Source: Streptomyces xylophagus (GTDB lineage: Bacteria > Actinomycetota > Actinomycetes > Streptomycetales > Streptomycetaceae). From it: a DNA stretch of 64,000 nucleotides. The notes under the pieces were generated by a model. That model was not told where the DNA came from. It searched no databases and saw nothing but the letters and a program-made list of their open reading frames with translations. The translations under genes and the position numbers were made by a program. This document shows positions 51,911-59,234 of the stretch, piece by piece. The stretch lies in NCBI RefSeq assembly GCF_000716435.1, contig NZ_JNWO01000002.1, forward strand, positions 1 through 64,000, given 5' to 3'. The first letter of the stretch is position 1, and each line of letters opens with the position of its first letter.

Positions 51911-52990
51911 ATGTCCGACATCGCAACGCCCAAGCCGGGCAAGGTCCTTGTCGCCGCCGACGACCTGCGCACCTTCTCCGCCGCGCTCCTGGAGAAGGGC
52001 GGTCTGAACGCCGAGCGGGCGCGCACCACCGCCGACGTGTTCGTGTGGGCCGCGCTGCGGGGCGTCGACTCGCACGGCATCGCCCGCGTCCCCGCCTACC
52101 TGGAACTCCTCGCCAAGGGCCTGGCCAACGCCGACGCCGACATCAGGATCGAGTCCACCACTCCGGCCGCCGCCGTGCTGGATGCCGACCGTGCCCCTGG
52201 CCCGGTCGCTCTCAGCGCCGCCGCTGAGGAGGCGGTAACCCGGGCTCGGATCAGCGGAGTTGCTGCCGTCGGGGTCCGCCGTACGGTCCACACCGGGGCC
52301 ATCGGCTACTACGTGTCGAAGATCGCCGAGCAGGGCCTCGTCGGCATCGGCTATGTCTCCGGGATGCCCAACATGGGCTACACCGGAGTCAAGGGCGCCG
52401 CCGTGGCCACCAGCCCGCTCGCCATCGCCGTACCGGCGGAGTCCCACGCCCCGCTGTTGCTCGACATGGCCACCGCGACCATCGCGCTGGGCAAGATCCG
52501 CCAGGCGAAGGCGAGCGGTACCCCGCTGCCCGAGGGCGCGGCGGCCACCGCGGACGGCACCCCGACCACCGACCCCGAACTGGCCGTCATGCCACTGCCG
52601 TTGGGCGGCGCCAAGGGATCCGGGATGTCCCTCGCCTTCGAGCTGCTGACCAGCGTGCTCGTCGGCGCGCCGATCTTCGCCGCGTTCCACTCGGACGACC
52701 CGCAGGGCCGCAAGCACCGTCAGAACGCGCTGCTCATCGCGTTGGACCCGGCGGCCTTCGGTGACCCGGCCGCCTTCACCGCGGCGGTCGACGAAACGCT
52801 GGCCACCCTCAAGCAGCTGCCGCCGGCGGATGGCGCAGAGGGAGTCTTCTACCCGGGCGAGCGCAGCGCCGCGGTCGCCGAAGGGCGCGGTGCGAAGGGC
52901 ATCCCCGTGGCGCCGAAGGTGTGGCGTGAACTGACCGAGGCGGCAGGGAAGTTCGGCCTCACGCCGCCGGAGCCGGTGCCGTCGGCGTGA
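51911..52990 (+). CDS. Ldh-family (malate/L-lactate-type) NAD(P)-dependent dehydrogenase
   Basis: 359 residues of the Ldh_2 family, unrelated to classical LDH. LRGVDSHGIARVPAYLELL is the conserved DSHG motif with catalytic His; RRTVHTGAIGYYVSKIAEQG and MPLPLGGAKGSGMSLAFELLTSVLVGAP follow. Relatives oxidise ureidoglycolate, sulfolactate, 2,3-diketogulonate or other 2-hydroxy acids. As the last gene of the string, it gives a soluble NAD-linked route parallel to the LhgO-like oxidase. A terminator hairpin lies 12 nt past the stop. Confidence 0.9.
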   Translation: MSDIATPKPGKVLVAADDLRTFSAALLEKGGLNAERARTTADVFVWAALRGVDSHGIARVPAYLELLAKGLANADADIRIESTTPAAAVLDADRAPGPVALSAAAEEAVTRARISGVAAVGVRRTVHTGAIGYYVSKIAEQGLVGIGYVSGMPNMGYTGVKGAAVATSPLAIAVPAESHAPLLLDMATATIALGKIRQAKASGTPLPEGAAATADGTPTTDPELAVMPLPLGGAKGSGMSLAFELLTSVLVGAPIFAAFHSDDPQGRKHRQNALLIALDPAAFGDPAAFTAAVDETLATLKQLPPADGAEGVFYPGERSAAVAEGRGAKGIPVAPKVWRELTEAAGKFGLTPPEPVPSA

Positions 52991-53002
52991 CTCGGCGGCA
53001 GG

Positions 53003-53041
53003 CACTTCGCCGACCGTCCGAGGGGGGTGGTCGGCGAAGTG
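53003..53041. terminator. 13-bp hairpin terminator between convergent genes
   Basis: CACTTCGCCGACC (53003-53015) and GGTCGGCGAAGTG (53029-53041) form a perfect stem with a 13-nt loop. It closes the catabolic island and can also terminate the convergent HSL-type hydrolase gene (stop at 53061). Confidence 0.9.
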
Positions 53042-53060
53042 TGCTGTCCGCGTGGGGAGT

Positions 53061-53996
53061 TCAGGCGGTGCCCAGGGCTTCCCGCAGCTGACGGGCGATC
53101 AGGGCGTAGGTCTGCAGGGCCCGTTCGTCGTCCTTGCCGTCGTAGCCGTGGTCGGCTCCGGCGACCTCGACGTGCTCGACCAGGGAGCCCGCCGTCCGCA
53201 GTCGGTCGGCGTAGGCGACGCCCTCCGCCTTGAGGAGGTCGTACTCGGCCGTGATGACCATGGCCGGGGCGATGCCCTTGAGGTCCGCGGTGTCCGACGG
53301 ATGGGCGGGCGACACCAGCCGGTCGGCACGTACCTTCGGGTCCGGGACGTAACAGGTGTCGAAGACCTCGGCCATCCAGGGCCGCAGCACCGGCTTGGCG
53401 ATGGCGGAGTGCTTGTCCTTCGCGCTGGTCGCCAGGTCCAGCGGCGGATAGTGCAGCACCTGGAGCGCGATCGAGGGACCACCCTCATCGAGTGCCTGCC
53501 GGGCCACCGCCGCCGCGAGTCCGCCGCCGGCGCTCTGACCGCCCACGGTGAGCCGGGTGCCGTCCCAGCCCTGCTCCGCACCGTGCTCCGCGATCCACCG
53601 GACCACCTCGAAGGCCTGCCGGGGCGGCGCGGGGAACGGGTACTGCGGCGCGACCACATAGTCGACGTTGACCACCACGACACCCGCCTCCGCCGCGAGG
53701 AAACGGCACAGCGGGTCGTCCAGTTCGGTCAGCGGTACGACGTAGCCGCCGCCGTGGAAGTTCACGTGCACCGGCGGAGGCGGCCCTTCACCGGCGGGCA
53801 GGTACACCGTGGCGCGCGCCGGGGCGACGGTGGTCGGGATCGTCAACTCCCGTGTCCGGCGCGAGAATTGAGGAAACCGTTGATGTGAGGAGGCGGCGGA
53901 ACCACGCCCGCTCGGGCGCCGGTCGGCCATCACGGAGAGACGCTGCAGGGACTTGGCGGCGAAGGCGGCCACCGCCGGCCGGGCCAGAACAGACAT
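53061..53996 (-). CDS. HSL-family alpha/beta hydrolase (carboxylesterase)
   Basis: 311 residues, hormone-sensitive-lipase type. Oxyanion motif HVNFHGGGYV, nucleophile Ser in VGGQSAGGGLAAA, Asp in ITAEYDLLK and His in AGADHGY complete the triad. No signal peptide is evident. Start ATG 53996 (MSVLARPAV); an in-frame start at 54095 would cross the palindrome at 54041-54075, so the shorter form is preferred. It is separate from the catabolic island by orientation and terminator. Substrate: a small ester, not identifiable. Confidence 0.9.
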   Translation of the reverse strand: MSVLARPAVAAFAAKSLQRLSVMADRRPSGRGSAASSHQRFPQFSRRTRELTIPTTVAPARATVYLPAGEGPPPPVHVNFHGGGYVVPLTELDDPLCRFLAAEAGVVVVNVDYVVAPQYPFPAPPRQAFEVVRWIAEHGAEQGWDGTRLTVGGQSAGGGLAAAVARQALDEGGPSIALQVLHYPPLDLATSAKDKHSAIAKPVLRPWMAEVFDTCYVPDPKVRADRLVSPAHPSDTADLKGIAPAMVITAEYDLLKAEGVAYADRLRTAGSLVEHVEVAGADHGYDGKDDERALQTYALIARQLREALGTA

Positions 53997-54327
53997 GCCG
54001 CTCCATTCGTGGAGTGCGCGCGACGGGGGACCACGGCCCGATCGCCAGAATTCGATCGACAGGATTCCTGGCGATGGACAGGGCGACGATAACACGGGCG
54101 CAGGGCGGGTGGATGCCGGGATCGCCCCTGTTCAGGGGCGGGCCGCCGCTCGCGGTACAGGCTGTGGGGCGGGAGGGGCGGCATCGAGGCGACCGCAGTT
54201 CTGGGCGTTGTGGATGCCCTGTGGGTCAGTGGTGCCAGGGGCCTGTTCCGAGGTTCGTGTTCGCGTCACGGTCCGCGGGCCGGCGTCGGTGCTGTCGTGG
54301 CTTGCGCCGCCGCATCGGCCCTGTCGG
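53997..54327. other. gene-free stretch upstream of HSL-type hydrolase
   Basis: 331 bp between the hydrolase start and the 3' end of the M56 gene. Open frames across it have no recognisable content. It holds the palindrome at 54041-54075, presumably part of the hydrolase promoter or leader; otherwise I see nothing. Confidence 0.5.
54041..54075. promoter_or_regulatory. 35-bp palindrome before HSL-type hydrolase
   Basis: ATCGCCAG (54041-54048) and CTGGCGAT (54068-54075) are perfect arms; allowing one bulged base they extend inward to AAT/ATT around a central TCGATCGA. The near edge lies 45 bp before the hydrolase start. It may be an operator for a dimeric repressor not encoded nearby, or a leader hairpin. 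Confidence 0.5.
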
Positions 54328-55335
54328 TCAGTGCTGGTGCGGAGGCGAGTCCGGTCGTCCGTGTGCGCAGCACGGCCCGTGCGGCGGAACCAGCGGCTGC
54401 GCCGACGTGGCCGCCGCCTGAGCCGTCACGCACGCCGCGTGCTGCGCGGTCTCGATCATCTGCTCGCTGTCGCCCGCGGCGTCGGCCAGGCTCGCGCAGC
54501 ACATGACGAGCAGTGCGGCGCCCGCGACGAACGGCAGGGCCCGGCGCGGGGGAGGAGGCGCGAGCAGCGCCCGTACCCGCTGGGGTACCGCCCCGCCGGT
54601 GGCGGCCAGCGCCGGGCGGGAACGGTTCGCCGAGGTGGCCAGCGCGGCCCGGCCCACCGCGCGGGCGACGACCGTACGATCACCGACGCGCACCGCGGCC
54701 TCCTCGTCGGCCCAGCGCTCCAGGACGAAGCCGCCCGCGCCGGACAGCGGTCGTAGCAGTGGATTCACGGCGGCGGTGAGCCGCCAGAGGGTCTGGAAGA
54801 GATGGTGGCGGCAGCGCAGATGCGCGCGTTCGTGGGCCAGCAGCGCCTCGCGCTCGCGGTCGCCCAGGCAGCGCAGCATGCCGCGCGAGACCACGATCCG
54901 GCCCGGCGCCCCCGGCAGCGCGAACGCCTCCGGCAACTCCATGTCGAGGACGGCCAACTCCGTGTCCCCGGGCAGCAGTCGGCACTCGCGGCGGGCCCAG
55001 CGCAGGTGTCGTAGCTGACGGGTGGCGGCGACGGCGAGTCCGGTGACGGAGGCGAGGAGGGCGAGCGCGGCGATTCCGGCGACCGTGAGGTACACCGGGT
55101 CGGAGGCGCGCACGGCCGCGACCGACCACCGGCCCTCCTCGGCGACCTCGGGGAGCTGCGCCAGCCCGGCGAACGCGAGCAGCGCCAGGGAGCCGAGCCA
55201 GCCCAGCGACGCCACCAGGGCGGCGGAGACCAGCGACCAGGCGGCCGGGCGCGGGGCCAACAGGGGGGCGGCCCGGGGTGCGAACACGGCGACCACCATG
55301 GTGATCAGGAGAGGGACGTACACACTGATCAGCAC
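54328..55335 (-). CDS. M56 (BlaR1-like) membrane zinc metalloprotease
   Basis: 335 residues. Membrane segments include VYVPLLITMVVAVFA, AAWSLVSAALVASLGWLGSLALLAFAGL and YLTVAGIAALALLASVTGLAVAA, with ALPFVAGAALLVMCCASL near the C-terminus. The zinc motif HERAH (from about residue 168, LLAHERAHLRCRHH) lies in a cytosolic loop as in BlaR1/MecR1, but no penicillin-binding sensor domain follows, so the stimulus must be sensed otherwise. GTG 55335 starts 4 nt after the BlaI stop, the standard BlaI-M56 operon. Cleavage of BlaI by this protease would induce target genes. Confidence 0.9.
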   Translation of the reverse strand: MLISVYVPLLITMVVAVFAPRAAPLLAPRPAAWSLVSAALVASLGWLGSLALLAFAGLAQLPEVAEEGRWSVAAVRASDPVYLTVAGIAALALLASVTGLAVAATRQLRHLRWARRECRLLPGDTELAVLDMELPEAFALPGAPGRIVVSRGMLRCLGDREREALLAHERAHLRCRHHLFQTLWRLTAAVNPLLRPLSGAGGFVLERWADEEAAVRVGDRTVVARAVGRAALATSANRSRPALAATGGAVPQRVRALLAPPPPRRALPFVAGAALLVMCCASLADAAGDSEQMIETAQHAACVTAQAAATSAQPLVPPHGPCCAHGRPDSPPHQH

Positions 55336-55339
55336 CGGC

Positions 55340-55795
55340 TCACGGTCCTTCGTCGGTGCGACCGGTGTGCTGCGGTTCGCCGTGCTGCGGTCCACCCTGC
55401 TGGGGTCCGCCGTGCTCGGAGAGCAGTCGCTGGAGCAACTGCTCGTCCGCTTCGGACAGTTCGGAGACGAAGCGGGTGAGTACCGCCTCGCGGTCGGTAC
55501 CGTGCTCCAGCAGTGAGCGCATCCGGTCCGCGGTGTGGGTCGCCTCGTCCCGGGCCGGCGCGTACGCGTACCCGCGTCCCGCGCGGTGCCGGACGAGCAT
55601 GCCCTTGTCGTGGAGCCGCGACAGGATCGTCAACACGGTGGTGTAGGCGAGATCCCCCGGCAGCCGGTCCTTGACCTGGCGTGCGGTCAGCGGCTCGTCG
55701 GACCCGTAGAGGGCGGCGAGAACACCGCTCTCCAACTCACCGCGCGCCCTCCTGCCGGACGTCGCGCCGGGCTCGTCGCTCTTCCGGTCGTGCAC
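55340..55795 (-). CDS. BlaI/MecI family repressor
   Basis: 151 residues. Winged-helix domain GELESGVLAALYGSDEPLTARQVKDRLPGDLAYTTVLTILSRLHDKGMLVRHRAGRGYAYAPA, the BlaI signature (TVxTxLxRLxxKG). The C-terminal helices form the dimer and contain the usual protease-sensitive stretch; a GGPQQGGPQHGEPQH repeat extends the tail. GTG 55795. It precedes the M56 gene and is divergent from the glycosyltransferase, with palindromes resembling BlaI operators in the 230-bp gap (55845-55862, 55947-55986). Confidence 0.93.
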   Translation of the reverse strand: MHDRKSDEPGATSGRRARGELESGVLAALYGSDEPLTARQVKDRLPGDLAYTTVLTILSRLHDKGMLVRHRAGRGYAYAPARDEATHTADRMRSLLEHGTDREAVLTRFVSELSEADEQLLQRLLSEHGGPQQGGPQHGEPQHTGRTDEGP

Positions 55796-55844
55796 TGTTC
55801 ACCCCACCGCCTCTCACCGCTCGGCGTCCCAGCCTACCCGCCGA

Positions 55845-55862
55845 CCTACTACGGCCTGTAGG
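55845..55862. promoter_or_regulatory. BlaI-type operator before blaI gene
   Basis: CCTAC (55845-55849) and GTAGG (55858-55862) flank TACGGCCT to make an 18-bp palindrome of the CTAC...GTAG type. It lies about 50 bp before the blaI start, in promoter position for autorepression. Confidence 0.65.
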
Positions 55863-55946
55863 AAGTGTGCCAACGGTGAGGAAGGGCTTGAAGTGGTCGG
55901 TCGAGGGCCCGGCCGCGGGGTTGGCTGGGATCTTTGCGAACGCGAT

Positions 55947-55986
55947 CTACTACATGTCGTACGAGCTTACCTACTACATGTTGTAG
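55947..55986. promoter_or_regulatory. two BlaI-type operators before glycosyltransferase operon
   Basis: CTACTACATGTTGTAG (55971-55986) is a palindrome at 14 of 16 positions, and CTACTACATGTCGTAC (55947-55962) is a close direct copy 24 bp upstream. They share the TACTACATGT core with each other and the CTAC/GTAG arms with the site at 55845-55862. The nearer site ends 40 bp before the glycosyltransferase start. Confidence 0.72.
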
Positions 55987-56025
55987 AGTTTCGCCGCTCC
56001 ACTCCACCTGCGGAGGAAAAAGCCC

Positions 56026-57762
56026 ATGCCTCACCTCGGAAGTACGGTGCATCTGCGTGCCCTCGCGGCCGCCACCCTGCGCCCCCGGCCGGCGACCCCG
56101 CCCCGCCGCCCGTCGTCGGCCGAGCGTGTCGTGATCGTCTCGGCGAGCGTCGGAGCCGGCCACGACGGCGCCGCCACCGAACTGGAGCGGCGCCTGGTGG
56201 CGGCCGGTCTCCCGGTCGACCGGTTCGACCTGCTGGACGTGCTGCCCGCCAGGCTCGGCAGGCTCGTGCGGGACGGCTATCACCGGATGCTCGTCCGGGC
56301 GCCGTGGGCGTACCAGCGGATCTACAGCAGCACCGAGCGCGCGGGCGGCGGCGGCCCCCTCGCGAAGGTACTGCTGCGCTCCGCCGAGGAACGACTCCTG
56401 CGCGCCCTGCCCGCCGACACGGGCGCCGTCGTCTCGACCTACCCGGGTGCGAGCCGGGTCCTGGGCAACCTCCGACGCGACGGCCGCCTGACCGTCCCCG
56501 TCCTCACCTACCTCACCGACTTCTCGGTCCACCCGCTGTGGGTGGCCGACGGCGTCGACGTCCACCTCGCGCTGCACGCCGTGCCCGCCGCGCAGGCCCG
56601 GGCCGCCGGCGCGCACGACGTCCGGGTGTGCGGCCCGGTCGCCGACCCGCGCTTCCACCCCGCGGACGCGACGGAACGCGCCGCGGCCCGCACCCGCTTC
56701 GGTCTGCCCACGAACACCCCGCTGGCCCTGCTGGTCGCCGGCTCCTGGGGCGTGGGCCCGGTCCGCCAGGTCGCCCGGGACCTGCGCGACTGCGGCGCGG
56801 CCGTACCGCTCGTCGTCTGCGGCCGCAACGAGACGCTCGCCGACCAACTCCGCGCGGACGGCATCGACCACGTCTACGGCTGGGTCGACGACATGCCCGG
56901 CCTCATGCACGCCGCCGATGTCCTGGTCCAGAACGCCGGCGGCCTGACCTCACTGGAAGCCTTCGCCACCGGCCTGCCCGTCGCGAGCTACGGCTGCATA
57001 CCGGGCCACGGCCTGACCAACGCGGCCGCCCTGGACGAGGCGGGTGTCGCCGCGTGGATCCGCGATCCGGCCCAACTCAAGGATGTGCTGGGTGAGTTGA
57101 TCGACGGTCCGCGGGGGTTGTTGCAGCGGGAGGCGGGGCTTTCGCTGTTCGCGGGCGGGGCTGCGGAGTGGGGGCGGGGTTCGTGGGCGGGCGGGGGCTT
57201 GTGCGGCGGGGTGGATCGGGGGTTGGGAGCTGCGGCGGATGTGGGCACGGATCCCGGAGCGGATCGGGTTCCGGTCGCAGACACCACGCAGGAGTTGGGC
57301 ACCGGCACGGACTGGGGCTGGGGCGCTGAGATAGATCGGGTGCCGGGCGCTGCGACGCTTCGGGACCCGGTGACGGACCAGGATTCGCCCTCCGGAACGG
57401 ATCACGGCCGAGCCGCCCAGACACACCAGAGCCGGGCCACGGGAACGCACCAGGCCCCGGCCGCGGGACCCGACCGCTGCCCCGCCGCCGAGATCGCGCG
57501 AGCCTGCCGGTCCGGTGTCGGACCCGCCCCCCGGTCCTCCACCCGACGTACGGTCCGACCGGCCGCCCTACGACTCGCGATCACCACCGCCCTCGCCTGC
57601 GCGGTCTGGGCAGGCGCGGTCGGCACGGCGGTAGCCACGACTGACGGTGGCCCGGGCCTGATACACGCCATAGGGCACGGCCTCGACCTCGACGACCTGG
57701 GCCACGGACACCACGCGGATCACCTGTCCCACGCCGACTACGTGAAGGGGCGTCACTCATGA
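56026..57762 (+). CDS. MGDG-synthase-like glycosyltransferase with unusual C-terminal extension
   Basis: 578 residues. Residues 30-365 match the GT28/MGDG-synthase family: VVIVSASVGAGHDGAATELERRL (acceptor domain), LTYLTDFSVHPLWVADGVD, and the donor-site VLVQNAGGLTSLEAFATGLPVASYGCIPGHG. Then comes about 130 residues of low-complexity, Gly/Asp/Thr/Ala-rich sequence (57110-57500) with repeated GTD/AADVGTDPGAD-like units and less regular codon use, followed by a membrane helix (LRLAITTALACAVWAGAVGTAVA) and a His-rich tail GHGHHADHLSHADYVKGRHS. Typical relatives end near residue 380. ATG 56026 with GGAGGA. It is coupled to the deacetylase gene by 4 nt. Confidence 0.85.
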   Translation: MPHLGSTVHLRALAAATLRPRPATPPRRPSSAERVVIVSASVGAGHDGAATELERRLVAAGLPVDRFDLLDVLPARLGRLVRDGYHRMLVRAPWAYQRIYSSTERAGGGGPLAKVLLRSAEERLLRALPADTGAVVSTYPGASRVLGNLRRDGRLTVPVLTYLTDFSVHPLWVADGVDVHLALHAVPAAQARAAGAHDVRVCGPVADPRFHPADATERAAARTRFGLPTNTPLALLVAGSWGVGPVRQVARDLRDCGAAVPLVVCGRNETLADQLRADGIDHVYGWVDDMPGLMHAADVLVQNAGGLTSLEAFATGLPVASYGCIPGHGLTNAAALDEAGVAAWIRDPAQLKDVLGELIDGPRGLLQREAGLSLFAGGAAEWGRGSWAGGGLCGGVDRGLGAAADVGTDPGADRVPVADTTQELGTGTDWGWGAEIDRVPGAATLRDPVTDQDSPSGTDHGRAAQTHQSRATGTHQAPAAGPDRCPAAEIARACRSGVGPAPRSSTRRTVRPAALRLAITTALACAVWAGAVGTAVATTDGGPGLIHAIGHGLDLDDLGHGHHADHLSHADYVKGRHS

Positions 57763-58493
57763 CCCCCGCCCACCTCCTCCGCACGACCGCCCGCATCGCG
57801 CTCCCCGTCCTCGCCGCCGCATACGCCGCCCCCGTCCTCTCCACCTACGGCCCGCTCCGCAACCGCGTCATGCCCCGCCTCTCCGGCCGCGGCCGGCCGG
57901 AGCACGTGGCGCTCACCTTCGACGACGGGCCGGACCCGCTGTCCACCCCACTGTTCCTGCGCCTGCTCGACGAGCGCCGGGTCCACGCCACCTTCTTCCT
58001 CCTCGGCAACCAAGCGGTACGCGCCCCCGGCCTGGTCCGCGAGATCGCCGCCGCCGGACACGAGATCGCCGTCCACGGCTGGCTCCACCGCCCCCTGTTG
58101 CTGCGAGGCCCCCGTGTCACCCACGACGACCTGGCCCGCGCCCGCGACACGGTCGGCGACCTAACCGGCAGCACGCCACGGCTCTTCCGACCGCCCTACG
58201 GCGTGATGTCGACCGCCGCTCACCTCGCGGCCCGTCGCCTGGACCTCACGCCGGTGTTGTGGACGGCCTGGGGCGAGGACTGGAGGGCGCGCGCTACACC
58301 GGAGTCGGTCCACCGGACGGTCACCGAGGATCTGCGCGGCGGTGGCACCGTCCTGCTGCACGACTCCGACTGCACCTCGGCACCCGGCTCCTGGCGCGCC
58401 ACGCTCGGTGCCGTTCCGCGGATCCTCGACACCTGTGCGATGCGCGGGCTGTCCGTGGGGCCGCTGCGGGAGCATGCTGTGGATCAGCTCTGA
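57759..58493 (+). CDS. polysaccharide deacetylase (NodB/CE4)
   Basis: 244 residues. An N-terminal hydrophobic helix (ARIALPVLAAAYAAPVL) anchors or exports it. CE4 motifs: TFDDGPD (Asp55, Asp56), HGWLH (His106, His110) for the metal, RPPYG and LLHDSD. The usual HSxxH metal motif is HGWLH here. It would remove acetyl groups from N-acetylated glycans or peptidoglycan at the cell surface. It overlaps the glycosyltransferase by 4 nt, so both are presumably BlaI-controlled. Confidence 0.93.
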   Translation: MTPAHLLRTTARIALPVLAAAYAAPVLSTYGPLRNRVMPRLSGRGRPEHVALTFDDGPDPLSTPLFLRLLDERRVHATFFLLGNQAVRAPGLVREIAAAGHEIAVHGWLHRPLLLRGPRVTHDDLARARDTVGDLTGSTPRLFRPPYGVMSTAAHLAARRLDLTPVLWTAWGEDWRARATPESVHRTVTEDLRGGGTVLLHDSDCTSAPGSWRATLGAVPRILDTCAMRGLSVGPLREHAVDQL

Positions 58494-58634
58494 AGTTGAC
58501 ACCATTGTGGGCGTTCCCGGTCAGCGGAATTTACGTTCGCAAGTACCCAGACCAGGGAGTCCCCGGTGGCCCCGGTGACATCGGGCCGGTGACGTACTCT
58601 CGTCGCCGTAGCCGGGGTAAACGTGCGCAGTAAC

Positions 58635-58652
58635 TTACTTGAGTTACGCAAC
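58635..58652. promoter_or_regulatory. MarR-type site, similar to repeats at 19.7 kb
   Basis: TTACTTGAGTTACGCAAC matches TTACTTGAGTCAAGCAAT at 19701-19718 in 15 of the first 17 positions. GTAAC (58630-58634) and GTTAC (58643-58647) flank its left half as an inverted pair. It lies 21-38 bp before the MarR start. Confidence 0.6.
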
Positions 58653-58672
58653 AATATGGTAAAGTGGGTTCC

Positions 58673-59194
58673 ATGACCACACCACCGGTCCCCACCGCCC
58701 CCGCCTCCCCGGAGGTGACCGAGATCGAGCGAGCCCTCACTCGGATCACCTACCTGAGCACGCGCGCCCGCCAGCACGACCGGCTCATGGCCCTTGCCGG
58801 TGTGCCCCTGGACCGTGCGGCGGTGGCGTTGCTGCGGCAGGTCGCCGACTCCGAGCCGCTGCGCCCGGGGGAGCTGGCGCAGCGCCTCGGGGTCGAGGCC
58901 TCGCATGTGACGCGGACGGTGCAGCAGCTGCAGAAGTCCGGCTACGTCACCCGCGTGCCCGATCCCGACGACCGCCGGGCCCAGCGGATCGAGCTGACAG
59001 AGGCCGGCCGGAAGGCCGTCGGCAGCGTGCGGGACGCCGGTGCGCGTGGCATGCAAATGGCCCTCTCGGACTGGTCGACGGACGAACTGCAGCAACTGGC
59101 CACGCTGTTCCACCGCATGGTCGACGACTTCCTGAAGTACTCGATCGACGAGGAAGGCGAGCCGGAGGCCGTGACGCGGGCCGGCACCGCCTGA
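58673..59194 (+). CDS. MarR family transcriptional regulator
   Basis: 173 residues. Winged helix: AAVALLRQVADSEPLRPGELAQRLGVEASHVTRTVQQLQKSGYVTRVPDPDDRRAQRIELTEAGRKAV, a clear MarR core. Long N- and C-terminal helices for dimerisation. ATG 58673 (MTTPPVP) was chosen; an in-frame GTG lies 9 nt upstream. It follows the deacetylase gene by 180 bp and is convergent with the DapB-like gene, so it seems monocistronic and autoregulated through the site at 58635-58652. Confidence 0.92.
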   Translation: MTTPPVPTAPASPEVTEIERALTRITYLSTRARQHDRLMALAGVPLDRAAVALLRQVADSEPLRPGELAQRLGVEASHVTRTVQQLQKSGYVTRVPDPDDRRAQRIELTEAGRKAVGSVRDAGARGMQMALSDWSTDELQQLATLFHRMVDDFLKYSIDEEGEPEAVTRAGTA

Positions 59195-59234
59195 ACTCGT
59201 GAGCACCTGAACTCGCCCACGGGTCGCGCCGACT

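Noticed and set aside
50117..53005. Reverse-strand open frame of 962 codons opposite the ThDP and Ldh genes
   Set aside because: Same reason: antisense to two genes with intact catalytic motifs and no motif of its own.
26277..53005. Considered as a secondary-metabolite biosynthetic cluster
   Set aside because: No polyketide synthase, peptide synthetase, terpene synthase or tailoring set; the enzymes present are catabolic and linked to importers.
53953..54756. Forward open frames across the gap before the M56 gene
   Set aside because: Arg/Pro/Gly-rich, no ribosome site, overlap the reverse-strand protease gene, and cross a palindrome typical of promoters.
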